NCBI GenBank assembly: GCA_050331295.1
Contig: JBHJGZ010000001.1
Coordinates: forward strand, 534,076-598,075
Direction: 5' to 3'
DNA length: 64,000 nt
From: Kuafuiihalomonas sp050331295
Lineage (GTDB): Bacteria; Myxococcota; Kuafuiibacteriia; Kuafuiibacteriales; Kuafuiibacteriaceae
A program made the translations under genes and the position numbers. Positions 8,594 through 16,651 of this stretch are shown here, in pieces. The stretch's first letter is position 1; each line of letters opens with the position of its first letter. The notes beneath the pieces are model-generated. The model saw only the letters and a list, made by a program, of their open reading frames with translations. It was not told the DNA's origin and searched no databases.

Positions 8594-9766
8594 ATGTCAT
8601 CGTTCCGAGAACGAGCCTTGCATCGGCAGGGTGAGTTGACAAAGCCGCCGGGGAGCCTCGGTCGCTTGGAGGAACTGGCGGTTCACCTGGCCGCCATTCA
8701 AAAGACCGACCAACCTTCGGCTCGGCCCGCAGCGGTGCTGGTGTTCGCGAGCGATCATCCGGTGACGCGGCACGGGGTGTCGGCGTATCCGGCGTCCGTC
8801 ACCGCCGCCATGGTGCAGAACTTCGTCTCCGGCGGGGCCGCATCCACGGTGATGGCCCGTGCCTTGGGCCTCTCGGTGGAGGTGGTGGACGTCGGAGTCC
8901 AGTTTCCCGCCGGTTTGCGACCGAAGAGCCGGGACGAGCGGGAAGATGATTCGGTGGGAGCCCGGTTCTTTCAGGATCCGGTGACTACCACTCCGGTCGG
9001 TGACCTTCGTACGGAGGACGCCATGGCTGCACCGGTGTTCGAGGCGGCAGTGGCGGCCGGACGGGCCGCGGTGGACCGGTTGGATCCGGACGTGCGTATG
9101 GTCTTGCTGGGAGAGATGGGTATTGGCAACTCCACCTGCGCCGCAGCGGTGGCGTGTGCGCTTCTCGATGGAGCGGCGGAGACCTTCACCGGACCCGGAA
9201 CCGGTCTCGACGCGCAGGGCCTCTTGCGCAAGCGTCAGGTGGTGGACGACGCGGTCTCACGCTATCGGATGCAGAAGGCCGACCGCGGGCCGGCGTCCAC
9301 AGCGGCCGACCGCGGGCCGGCCTCCGCCTTCGGCACCTCCTCCTCCTCCGGTGGGTCCGAAGCCGATGATGAGCCGGTAGCCACAGCCGCCGGCGACCCG
9401 GAAGCGGCCCGCATCCTTCGGTCTCTCGGCGGAAAGGATCTGGCCGCGCTGGCCGGGGCGGCGGTCCGTGCCGCAGAGACCGGTCGCGTCGTCCTGGTGG
9501 ACGGCTTCATCGTGACCACGGCGGTGGTGGCGGCGCTGGGGTGGGCTCCTTCGGCCCGGAGCCACCTCCTGTTCGCGCACCGATCCCAAGAACCTGGGCA
9601 TCTTCATCTTCTCCGGCACCTGGACGCGCGCCCCCTGCTGGACCTCGACCTGCGGTTGGGCGAGGCCACCGGGGCGTTGTCCGCATTTCCGCTCTTGGAC
9701 CTGGCGTGTCGCCTTCACAACGAGATGGCCACGTTCCAGGAGGCGCAGGTCGCCGAAAAGCTGTGA
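8594..9766 (+). CDS. cobT: Nicotinate-nucleotide--dimethylbenzimidazole phosphoribosyltransferase
   Basis: Makes alpha-ribazole phosphate, the lower-ligand precursor of cobalamin, from nicotinate mononucleotide and dimethylbenzimidazole. Recognised by LTKPPGSLGRLEELA near the N-terminus, FASDHPVTRHGVSAYP, and LGEMGIGNST. Compared with relatives of about 350 residues it carries a roughly 45-residue low-complexity insert (about residues 227-272) built from two copies of ADRGPAS encoded by a 27-bp direct repeat at 9278 and 9305, followed by a Ser/Gly run. Start uncertain: ATG at 8594 gives a usual N-terminus, but in-frame TTG at 8564 and ATG at 8495 are open. The stop overlaps cobS by GTGA. Confidence 0.88.
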   Translation: MSSFRERALHRQGELTKPPGSLGRLEELAVHLAAIQKTDQPSARPAAVLVFASDHPVTRHGVSAYPASVTAAMVQNFVSGGAASTVMARALGLSVEVVDVGVQFPAGLRPKSRDEREDDSVGARFFQDPVTTTPVGDLRTEDAMAAPVFEAAVAAGRAAVDRLDPDVRMVLLGEMGIGNSTCAAAVACALLDGAAETFTGPGTGLDAQGLLRKRQVVDDAVSRYRMQKADRGPASTAADRGPASAFGTSSSSGGSEADDEPVATAAGDPEAARILRSLGGKDLAALAGAAVRAAETGRVVLVDGFIVTTAVVAALGWAPSARSHLLFAHRSQEPGHLHLLRHLDARPLLDLDLRLGEATGALSAFPLLDLACRLHNEMATFQEAQVAEKL

Positions 9767-10527
9767 CGGAAGGCTTTCGCTTTCTGGCCAGCCTTCGGGC
9801 CGCGGTCACGTTCCTGACCCGTGTGCCCACCGGCAAGGCGGCGTACCGCGACTCCGACTGGCGCTGGGCGACCGCCCATTTTCCGCTGATCGGGGCCGGA
9901 CTGGGCTGCATCGCCGCCGCCACGTACGTCGTTGCCGGCCAGGGCCCGGTCGGTGCGGTGGCCGCCCTGGCCGCGTCGGTGGCGCTGACCGGCGCGTTTC
10001 ACGAAGACGGACTCGCGGACACGGCGGATGCTCTGGGGGGAGGTCTCGAAGACCGTGACCGGATCCTGGAGATCCTGAAGGACAGCCGAGTGGGAAGTTA
10101 CGCCGCGGTTTCGCTCATCATCGTCTTTCTGGCCAAGTGGGTGCTGTTGACGGAGCTCGGGACGCGGGCTGCCGCCGCGCTGATCCTCGCCCACGCTTGG
10201 GCGCGGCTTCCTCCGGTCGGTTTGATGCTGTGGCTTCCCTACGTGACCTCGGATGCCCGGGCCCGGAGTCGGCTCCTCACCCGGGCTCGAGGGCCCCAGT
10301 TCGCGCTGGCCTCCGCATGGAGCCTCGGGGTCGGCGGAATCCTGTGGGCGGCCGGGGGTGTGGGGCTTTCAGGCCTCCTGACGGCGGCCGGGGTCTTGGC
10401 CATCGTGACGGTCTCCATGGCGCGCTGGTATCGGCACCGATTGGGGGGCATCACGGGCGACCTGCTGGGGGCCACCGAGCAGGTGGGCGAGGCGTCGGTT
10501 CTGGCAGCCCTATGGTTTGTTTCTTGA
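9763..10527 (+). CDS. cobS: Adenosylcobinamide-GDP ribazoletransferase (cobalamin synthase)
   Basis: A 254-residue polytopic inner-membrane enzyme that joins adenosylcobinamide-GDP to alpha-ribazole (phosphate), the last assembly step of B12. The diagnostic stretch AFHEDGLADTADALGGG is near residues 76-92, followed by RILEILKDSRVGSYA, and the C-terminal WYRHRLGGITGDLLGA motif before the final helix. The GTG start overlaps the cobT stop by four bases. The gene is followed 13 bp later by the CobC-like phosphatase, giving a cobT-cobS-cobC unit. Confidence 0.93.
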   Translation: MTEGFRFLASLRAAVTFLTRVPTGKAAYRDSDWRWATAHFPLIGAGLGCIAAATYVVAGQGPVGAVAALAASVALTGAFHEDGLADTADALGGGLEDRDRILEILKDSRVGSYAAVSLIIVFLAKWVLLTELGTRAAAALILAHAWARLPPVGLMLWLPYVTSDARARSRLLTRARGPQFALASAWSLGVGGILWAAGGVGLSGLLTAAGVLAIVTVSMARWYRHRLGGITGDLLGATEQVGEASVLAALWFVS

Positions 10528-10540
10528 TTGAGGATGACCC

Positions 10541-11050
10541 ATGCTGATCTGCGTTCGGCATCCTCCCGTGGAAGCGGAAGGGCTCTGCTACGGCCAACTG
10601 GACCTTCCGATGACCCGGTCCCCCGACCATTGGGGCCCGACGGTGGTTTGGCCGCGCGGCCGGCTCTGGTCCTCCCCCGCCCGGCGCTGCCGCGCCCTCG
10701 CGGCGTGGGTCGCCGAGGCCCAAGGGTCGCAGCTCTCGGTGGACCCCCGGCTCTGGGAGATGGGTTTCGGAGCCTGGGAAGGCCGAAAGTGGGCGGACCT
10801 CGACCGCACCGAGGTGGAGGCATGGTCTTCGGACTGGGAACGAAACCGCCCCCCGAGGGGTGAAAGCGCCCTGGACCTCCAACGTCGGGTGGCCGAATGG
10901 TGCGCAGACTTGGACAGGTCTCGGACCCATGTCCTCGTGGCCCACGCGGGCGTGGTGCGGGCGCTCAGGGTGGTGCGCGGGGGCTGTTCGTGGCCCGACG
11001 CCATGGCACGACCGGTCCCGCACCTTCGAATGGAATCGTTCGGACTGTGA
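10541..11050 (+). CDS. cobC: Histidine phosphatase, alpha-ribazole phosphatase-like (CobC)
   Basis: A 169-residue histidine-phosphatase superfamily protein. The catalytic His is in VRHPPVEAEGLCYGQLD, where the usual RHG is RHP; the second half-site residues are in SPARRCRALA, EMGFGAWEGRKW and VLVAHAGVVRAL. Its position directly after cobT and cobS points to dephosphorylation of alpha-ribazole phosphate or adenosylcobalamin phosphate. The name rests mainly on context because the superfamily is broad. The stop codon overlaps the start of the next gene by GTGA, so translation is probably coupled. Confidence 0.8.
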   Translation: MLICVRHPPVEAEGLCYGQLDLPMTRSPDHWGPTVVWPRGRLWSSPARRCRALAAWVAEAQGSQLSVDPRLWEMGFGAWEGRKWADLDRTEVEAWSSDWERNRPPRGESALDLQRRVAEWCADLDRSRTHVLVAHAGVVRALRVVRGGCSWPDAMARPVPHLRMESFGL

Positions 11051-12081
11051 GCTCGGTGTCCCAACAGGCGTGGTCGTTGTGCCGCGAAGCGGAGATCATC
11101 GACCTCCACGTCGAAAGCTTTCTTCCGGTCCGTCTGTTCGGCTACGACCTGACCAAGCACCACCGAGGCTGGTTCGGCCGACCCCCGCTCGGGGGCTGGC
11201 TGTTCGGTCACTTCGACCTTCCGCGCGCCGAGGCGTCCGGGGTCACCGGAGGCATGTGGTCCATCACGACCCAGCCGTTCCGATCGGCGAGCGGGCGGTG
11301 GCGCGCATTCCTGAAAAACGTCTCGCGCCTCACCCGCGTGCTGGAAGGCTCCGGCCGGTGTCGGGTGGTGGGCAGCTATTCCGCGTATCGAGCCGCCCGC
11401 GCAGCGGGCCTGCATCCCGCCTTGCTCGCGGTGCAGGGCGCCAACGCGGTGGATGCCGCATCCCCGGATTTGGCGGACGTGCCGGATACCGTGGTTCGGA
11501 TGAATCTTCTGCACCTGACGCCGTCGCGGCTCGGCGTCCCGTCCGGAGCCGGAGGATGGTGGGTACGACGCAAGGGGCTCCGGGACGCCGGACGCGACCT
11601 GGTGGCGGCGATGAACGCCCGGCGGATCTTCGTGGATCTGGCCCACATCCATCGGGTCGGCTTTTGGGACGCGGTGGACGCCCATCGCCGGGACCTGCCG
11701 TTTCTGGTCAGCCATGCCGGCTGCGATGCCGTGCATCGAAACTGGCGGAACCTCACCGATGCGGAGATTCGGGCGGTCGCCCAGTCGGGCGGGGTGGTCG
11801 GGGTGATCACCGCGGGCCTGTACCTCGGGGGACGACGAGGCGCGTCGGGGGCAGAGCGCTTCGTCGACCACGTCGAGCATCTGATTCGGGTCGGGGGCGA
11901 AGACGTAGCGGCCATCGGCACCGATTTCGATGGCTTCATCATCCCTTTACCCGGGATTCGGGGCGCCCACGCCTATCCGCTCATGGTGGACGCCATGCTG
12001 CGACGCGGGCTCTCGGAGGACCGGATTCGGAAGGTCTTGGGCCAGAACGCCCTGCGGGTCCTCGAGGCGATGCGACCCTGA
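11047..12081 (+). CDS. Peptidase M19 (renal dipeptidase) homologue with altered metal ligands
   Basis: A 344-residue member of the membrane-dipeptidase (M19) TIM-barrel family. Family landmarks are DLAHIH (His200), VSHAGCDAVHRNWRNLTDAEI (His223) and IGTDFDG (Asp293). At the N-terminal metal site the usual HxD is H21-V-E23, and the bridging glutamate of the normal EG motif is Gln130 in AVQGAN. The two-zinc centre may therefore be changed or lost. It is translationally coupled to the cobC-like gene (GTGA) but no B12 role is known for this family. No signal peptide is visible. Confidence 0.82.
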   Translation: MSSVSQQAWSLCREAEIIDLHVESFLPVRLFGYDLTKHHRGWFGRPPLGGWLFGHFDLPRAEASGVTGGMWSITTQPFRSASGRWRAFLKNVSRLTRVLEGSGRCRVVGSYSAYRAARAAGLHPALLAVQGANAVDAASPDLADVPDTVVRMNLLHLTPSRLGVPSGAGGWWVRRKGLRDAGRDLVAAMNARRIFVDLAHIHRVGFWDAVDAHRRDLPFLVSHAGCDAVHRNWRNLTDAEIRAVAQSGGVVGVITAGLYLGGRRGASGAERFVDHVEHLIRVGGEDVAAIGTDFDGFIIPLPGIRGAHAYPLMVDAMLRRGLSEDRIRKVLGQNALRVLEAMRP

Positions 12082-12157
12082 CTGCGCCCTGCGGCCGAAC
12101 CGGCCCGAATGCGGGAGAAGGGGTGGGAAGACGGGGAGCCTCTGCTAGCGTCGAATC

Positions 12158-12676
12158 ATGACGGAAAGCCCCATGCCGAGCTTGACGCGCGAAACCACCA
12201 TTCGCCGCACCGCCGACGGAGTGTGGTTTCACGACGGGGTGGCGGTGGAACACCCGGGAGTGCGACGCGCCTTCGACTGTTGGGTGGACATCGCCGAGGA
12301 CGGCCGCACCATCCTGAAGAACGACGCCAACTGGGCCTACGTGCAGATCGACGGGGCTCCCGTCTTCGTGATGCACGCTCGGGTGGAGGGCGAGCACGTC
12401 GAGCTTTCGCTCAGCGACGGCCGCCTGGAGCGACTGGATCCGGCCAGCCTTCGGGAAGACGAGGAAGGCATGCTGTACTGCTCCGTTCGAGGGGGCCGCC
12501 TCGCCGCACGCTTCACCCGAAACGCGCTGGTGGAGCTGGGGGACGTGCTCAAGGAGTCCGAGGGCAGGGTGGTTCTCGAGCTCGGAAACGACCGCATCCG
12601 GTGGCCGCGGGTCGAGGCGCCGCTGGATGATCCGCGGGGGAAGGCGACTCCCGGGCCCGCGTCGAGCCAGCCGTGA
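12158..12676 (+). CDS. Hypothetical protein, DUF1285-like
   Basis: A 172-residue soluble protein rich in beta-strand pattern. The opening TIRRTADGVWFHDGVAVEHPGV followed by charged strands resembles DUF1285 proteins, but the match is from memory and weak. No catalytic motif or signal peptide. It sits first in a compact run with maf and yggS: its stop overlaps the maf GTG by four bases, so co-translation is likely. Confidence 0.65.
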   Translation: MTESPMPSLTRETTIRRTADGVWFHDGVAVEHPGVRRAFDCWVDIAEDGRTILKNDANWAYVQIDGAPVFVMHARVEGEHVELSLSDGRLERLDPASLREDEEGMLYCSVRGGRLAARFTRNALVELGDVLKESEGRVVLELGNDRIRWPRVEAPLDDPRGKATPGPASSQP

Positions 12677-13236
12677 CCTTCATCCTGGCCAGCCGCTCTC
12701 CGCGCCGCCGCATGCTCCTCGAGCAGGCCGGGCTCTCACCCGATATCGTTCCCGCCGACGTGGACGAGGCTCCCCAGGAAGGAGAGGCGCCGGCGGAATA
12801 CGCGCTCCGGGTTGCATGGGCCAAGGCCGAAGCGGTCGCGGTGGATGAGCGGGTGGTGTTGGCTTCGGATACGGTGGTGGCGCTGGATGGTGTGTCGCTC
12901 GGCAAGGCTTCCGACCGAGAGCATGCCAGTCGAATCTTGCATCGGCTTTCGGGCCGTTCCCACTGGGTGCACACGGCGGTGGTCGTTCTGGGTCGCCGTT
13001 CGTTCGAAGAGATCGTGAGCGCGGAAGTCAGCTTTCGGCGCCTGAGTGCCCTGGAGATCGGCCGCTATCTCGATACCGACGAGCCCTACGACAAGGCTGG
13101 TGCATACGGGATTCAGGGGCACGGGGGCGCGTTCGTGGACCGCCTCAGCGGGTCCTACAGCGCGGTGGTCGGTCTCCCGATGAAGGAAACGTTGCGCATG
13201 CTGGAGGCGGCCGGTGTGGAGAGAGCCACCGCATGA
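12673..13236 (+). CDS. maf: Maf-family nucleoside triphosphate pyrophosphatase
   Basis: A 187-residue Maf protein (dTTP/UTP pyrophosphatase or related house-cleaning enzyme). It shows the N-terminal LASRSPRRRMLLEQAG, the central LASDTVVALDG, and the C-terminal DKAGAYGIQGHGGAFVDRLSGSYSAVVGLP, all defining features. It hydrolyses non-canonical or modified nucleotides in the cytoplasm. Starts with a GTG overlapping the upstream stop and its own stop overlaps yggS by ATGA, so three genes form one translational unit. Confidence 0.93.
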   Translation: MTFILASRSPRRRMLLEQAGLSPDIVPADVDEAPQEGEAPAEYALRVAWAKAEAVAVDERVVLASDTVVALDGVSLGKASDREHASRILHRLSGRSHWVHTAVVVLGRRSFEEIVSAEVSFRRLSALEIGRYLDTDEPYDKAGAYGIQGHGGAFVDRLSGSYSAVVGLPMKETLRMLEAAGVERATA

Positions 13237-13901
13237 CCGATGTGTCGGAGCGTTTCGCTCGAGTGGAAGAAGACATCCGGATGGCGTGCCAGGCCTCCGG
13301 GCGCCGACGGAGCGAGATCAAGGTGGTGGCGGTGAGCAAGCGTCAGCCGGAAGCGCGGCTGCGGGACGCCATCGAGCTCGGTCACCGAGACTTCGGAGAG
13401 AACTATCCGCAGGAGCTCGCGGAAAAGCAGGCTCGATTTCCAGAGCTGTCTTGGCACCAGGTCGGGCACGTTCAGCGAAACAAGGCGAAGCTGCTGGACC
13501 GAGCGGTTCTCGTCCACAGCCTGGACAGCCTTCGACTCGCCCGGACGCTGTCGGATCTGGGTCAAAAGACGCGGCCGGTGCCCGTACTCCTTCAGGTCAA
13601 TCAAGCCCGGGAAGAGCAAAAGACGGGATGGCTGGAGGAGGAACTCGACGGGTTGTTCGAAGCGCTTCCGGACCTCGGGGGGATCGATGTGATGGGCTTC
13701 ATGACCCTTCCCCCGCCGGGGGAAGGCCGCCGGTATTTCGCCGAGCTCCGAGCCCTCCGGGAGCGGTGGCGCGACCGCTCTGGGCTCCCACTGGCCGAGC
13801 TCTCGATGGGGATGAGCGACGACTTCGAGGCCGCGATTCACGAGGGCGCCACGCTCCTCCGGATCGGGACTGCGCTCTTTGGGCCCAGGCCCGAGAATTG
13901 A
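13233..13901 (+). CDS. yggS: YggS/PLPBP-family pyridoxal phosphate homeostasis protein
   Basis: A 222-residue PLP-binding alpha/beta-barrel protein. The Schiff-base lysine is Lys36 in VVAVSKRQP; other family marks are DFGENYPQEL, WHQVGHVQRNK, VNQAREEQKTG and the C-terminal LSMGMSDDFEAAIHEGATLLRIGTALFG. The family buffers PLP and affects amino-acid pools; it has no known catalytic activity. Overlaps maf by four bases. The repeat array at 13.99-14.13 kb follows. Confidence 0.93.
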   Translation: MTDVSERFARVEEDIRMACQASGRRRSEIKVVAVSKRQPEARLRDAIELGHRDFGENYPQELAEKQARFPELSWHQVGHVQRNKAKLLDRAVLVHSLDSLRLARTLSDLGQKTRPVPVLLQVNQAREEQKTGWLEEELDGLFEALPDLGGIDVMGFMTLPPPGEGRRYFAELRALRERWRDRSGLPLAELSMGMSDDFEAAIHEGATLLRIGTALFGPRPEN

Positions 13902-13993
13902 GGTCTTCGACCCAGGCCAGAAGCCTGAGCTGCGTGCTCAGGCCAAAGGCCGAGCATCGGGCTCGGGCCAGAAAGCTGGGCTTCGGGCTACAG

Positions 13994-14130
13994 CCCGACG
14001 CGGGATCCGGGCTGTGGCCCGACGCGGGATCCGGGCTGTGGCCCGACGCGGGATCCGGGCTGTGGCCCAGACGCGGGATCCGGGCTGTGGCCCGACGCGG
14101 GATCCGGGCTGTCGCCCGACGCGGGATAGG
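13994..14130. repeat. 24-bp tandem repeat array, about 5.7 copies
   Basis: Between yggS and divIVA, a unit beginning CCCGACGCGGGATCCGGGCT repeats with starts at 13994, 14018, 14042, 14066, 14091 and 14115. The fourth copy has one extra base and the last is cut short. Each unit holds a GGATCC palindrome and CCCG/CGGG arms able to pair with neighbours. The sequence just upstream (13906-13993) holds related degenerate words such as CAGGCC and CGGGCT. The whole 323-bp gap 13902-14224 holds no other gene that I can support. There are no spacers, so it is not a CRISPR array. Confidence 0.9.
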
Positions 14131-14224
14131 CCCGAAGAACGAGCGTCCGCATTCGCGCTCGAAGGCCAGGCCGCTTTTTCCCCGAGGGGATGCCGCCGAT
14201 TTGCGCCCTTTGCTCCACATCTTT

Positions 14225-14821
14225 ATGGTGCCGAGCGTGAAGCTCACGCCCCTGGACATCCAGCAACAGCACTTTCGCAACAAGCTCTGGGGCTATGATC
14301 CCAAGGAAGTGGATGCGTTCCTGGACGTGGTGGCGGCGGAATTCGAAGACGTCATCCGGGAGAACAAGGGCCTGAAAGATGACCTTCAGCGGCGTGACGC
14401 AGAGCTTCAGCGGTTTCGAGAGCGGGAAAAGGATCTGAAGGAAACGATGATCACCGCGACCCGGACCACCGAGGACATCAAGCAGAACGCCCACAAAGAA
14501 GCCGAGATCGTGCTGGCCCGGGCCGAGGCGCAAGCCGAGCAGGTGGTCCAAAACGCGCATTCGCGGCTGGTGCGGGTCATCGACGACCTGGACGAGCTCA
14601 AGCGCCAAAAGGTGCAGTTCGAAGAGACGTTGCGGAGCCTGGTTCAGAGTCACTTGAAGCTTTTGGAGACCATGTCGGACCGGGAGCCGGGCGGGGAGAT
14701 GGTGTCGATGCTGGCTCGTCGGCACCGCGCCCGGCCGAAGCCCCAAGACGAGCAGCCTCAGGCCGCCGGAGCCGATGATCTGATCGATCCGCGAAACCGG
14801 GATGCCCAGCGGAACGCCTGA
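14225..14821 (+). CDS. DivIVA-domain protein
   Basis: A 198-residue DivIVA/GpsB-type coiled-coil protein. The N-terminal membrane-binding motif is recognisable: LTPLDIQQQHFRNKLWGYDPKEVDAFLDVVAAEFE, then a long heptad coiled coil to about residue 145 and an Arg/Pro/Gln-rich tail. DivIVA proteins bind curved membrane at poles or division sites and recruit partners. The ATG at 14225 has no obvious ribosome site; GTG at 14237 is an alternative. Convergent with mutM, 15 bp apart. Confidence 0.85.
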   Translation: MVPSVKLTPLDIQQQHFRNKLWGYDPKEVDAFLDVVAAEFEDVIRENKGLKDDLQRRDAELQRFREREKDLKETMITATRTTEDIKQNAHKEAEIVLARAEAQAEQVVQNAHSRLVRVIDDLDELKRQKVQFEETLRSLVQSHLKLLETMSDREPGGEMVSMLARRHRARPKPQDEQPQAAGADDLIDPRNRDAQRNA

Positions 14822-14836
14822 AGGCGCGAGCATGCC

Positions 14837-15727
14837 TCAACCCTCCAGCTCTTCCACCGTCTTGGGCCAGTCCTTCTTCATCAGTCGAGAAAGTGAACGG
14901 TCCGCCAACAGCCGGCCTTCGTTTTGGCAACGTGGGCAATAGTTGAGCTCGTTGTCGGCAAAAGCCACCCGCATCACCTTGGTGCCGCACACCTTGCAAG
15001 GCTCACGAAACCTTCCGTGTACCATCATGTCGTCCCGGAACGCCGTGACTTTGGTCGGAAAGCTGCCTTGCGCTTCACTTCGAATCGCGTCGGTGAATCG
15101 GGTCAGTATCGTCTGGGTTGCGGCGTGAAGCCGGGCCATCTCTTCGTCGGTCAACTTCTGGGTCTGACGCATCGGCGACAAGCCGGCCTCGAAAAGGATC
15201 TCGTCGGAGTAGGCGTTGCCGATGCCGGAGAAGATGCGGGGGTCGGTCAGGCTACGCTTGATGGTGTGGTTCTCTTTTCGAAGCGCGGTCGAAAAGGTCT
15301 CCAGGTCGATCCCGAGGACCTCGATGCCGCCTCGGTGATGGGCGGATAGGCCTTCTCGGCCTCGAACCAGGTGAAGGGATGCGCGCTTCTTGGAGCTGGC
15401 TTCGGTCAAGAGGAGGGTTCCCGAGCTGAAGTCGAACGCGGCCAGGCCCACTCGCCCTGGAATCGCCGCCCCGCGTTTGTCGGTCCATTTGAAGCGGCCC
15501 GCGATCATGAGGTGAATGACCACAAAGAGATCCCCGTCCAGGCCGACCACGATTCGTTTGCCCAGCCGCTCCACCGAGGTCACCTTTCGGCCCTTGACCT
15601 CGTGGACGCTCGGCTCGGTGCTCCGGAGAAGAAACGGACTGCCGAGGCGAACATCTTCCAGCGTCTCGCCTCGGGTCTTCGCCGCCAGCGCCTCTACGTA
15701 TACCGTGACATCGGGCAGCTCCGGCAT
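14837..15727 (-). CDS. mutM: Formamidopyrimidine-DNA glycosylase family protein
   Basis: A 296-residue Fpg/Nei enzyme that excises oxidised bases. It begins MPELPD, with catalytic Pro2 and Glu3; the helix-two-turn-helix segment includes GIGNAYSDEILFEAGLSP, and the zinc finger is C-x2-C-x16-C-x2-C (CKVC ... CPRC) near residues 243-267. About 30 residues follow the zinc finger, ending KTVEELEG, more than in E. coli Fpg, as in a subgroup of Fpg-like proteins. The substrate preference (8-oxoG versus pyrimidines) is not decided by sequence. 6 bp downstream of the FHA gene on the same strand. Confidence 0.9.
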   Translation of the reverse strand: MPELPDVTVYVEALAAKTRGETLEDVRLGSPFLLRSTEPSVHEVKGRKVTSVERLGKRIVVGLDGDLFVVIHLMIAGRFKWTDKRGAAIPGRVGLAAFDFSSGTLLLTEASSKKRASLHLVRGREGLSAHHRGGIEVLGIDLETFSTALRKENHTIKRSLTDPRIFSGIGNAYSDEILFEAGLSPMRQTQKLTDEEMARLHAATQTILTRFTDAIRSEAQGSFPTKVTAFRDDMMVHGRFREPCKVCGTKVMRVAFADNELNYCPRCQNEGRLLADRSLSRLMKKDWPKTVEELEG

Positions 15728-15733
15728 GCTGCA

Positions 15734-16627
15734 CTATCGCGCGTGGATGAAGCCAAGGTCCACCAGTCGGAGGAGCGAGGCGGCGGTTTCGAAGTCGGTC
15801 GACGGGGAACGGTCCAGGATGTGGTCCAGTCGCCGGCAGTCGTAGACCAGCTGAAACACCTCCAGGTCTCGAACCGGCAGGCCGGAAAGCAAGCCTGGCA
15901 GCGGTCGCGGCACGTCGAAGTGATCCTCCATGCTCGGCAGCTGCTGCCGGAGCCGCTCGAACTCGGTGTGTTCGTGGATCGCCGATGTCACGAGATTCTC
16001 GGTGCTGTCTTCCAGCTCCAGCATGAAGTCGCTTTCACCCGAGCTCGGTCCGAAAGCGTAGCTGCCGCTTCGCCAGCCGACCAAACGGCACAGCGCCTTC
16101 ATCGGGCCCAGATCGTGGTTTTCGTCGAAGGCTGCATAATACAGATCTCCATCGCGAAAGTAGATCCGGCCTTGGTGGCCCTCACCCTCCAGCTGCAGGA
16201 CGCCCGTCCGGCGCGACGTTCCAAACAGCTGCAACAGGTCCGGCACGCTCACCTGTTCCAAGGTGCCGGCGGCCTGCGCGCCGGGCTCCGGCTGATGGGG
16301 GACCTGGAGCATCGGTTGGCTCCACTGGCCGGCCAGGACCACCCGCAAGATGGACGTTCCGATCAGGATGCGGTCCCCCTCCCGCAGCTGCGTACGGGTG
16401 ACCTTTTCACCGTTGACGAACGTGCCGTTGGTCGAGCTCAGGTCTTCGATGAACAACTGGTCGGAAGTCAGACCTACCCGTGCGTGTCGTCGCGACACCA
16501 TGTCCTCGATCAGGACGATGTCGCCGGTGGACGCACGTCCGATGAGGATGTCCCGGTCGGTGGGGATTTCGAAGTCCCCACCCTGATAGCGGCCGGAAAG
16601 AAACCGCAGCGCAAATCGTTGCGCCAT
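15734..16627 (-). CDS. FHA domain protein with DUF4388 (PATAN-like) region
   Basis: A 297-residue protein. Residues about 25-95 are a forkhead-associated phosphothreonine-binding domain (IGRASTGDIVL, SRRHARV, DLSSTNGTFVNG). Residues about 120-215 resemble DUF4388: TLEQVSVPDLLQLFGTSRRTGVLQLEG, then GRIYFRDGDLYYAAF. This pairing is common in Myxococcota signalling with Ser/Thr kinases. The last part (LPVRDLEVFQLVYDCRRLDHILD) also looks like a DUF4388-associated helical tail. Probably a cytoplasmic adaptor. Upstream of mutM and downstream of a lipoprotein gene on the same strand. Confidence 0.85.
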   Translation of the reverse strand: MAQRFALRFLSGRYQGGDFEIPTDRDILIGRASTGDIVLIEDMVSRRHARVGLTSDQLFIEDLSSTNGTFVNGEKVTRTQLREGDRILIGTSILRVVLAGQWSQPMLQVPHQPEPGAQAAGTLEQVSVPDLLQLFGTSRRTGVLQLEGEGHQGRIYFRDGDLYYAAFDENHDLGPMKALCRLVGWRSGSYAFGPSSGESDFMLELEDSTENLVTSAIHEHTEFERLRQQLPSMEDHFDVPRPLPGLLSGLPVRDLEVFQLVYDCRRLDHILDRSPSTDFETAASLLRLVDLGFIHAR

Positions 16628-16651
16628 TCGCTCCTTCCCTAGCAGGCGGTC

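Noticed and set aside
8480..8600. Cobalamin riboswitch before cobT
   Set aside because: The region is covered by an opposite-strand lipoprotein gene start and I see no B12-box-like conserved core.
13994..14130. CRISPR array
   Set aside because: The 24-bp units are directly adjacent with no variable spacers, and no cas genes are near.
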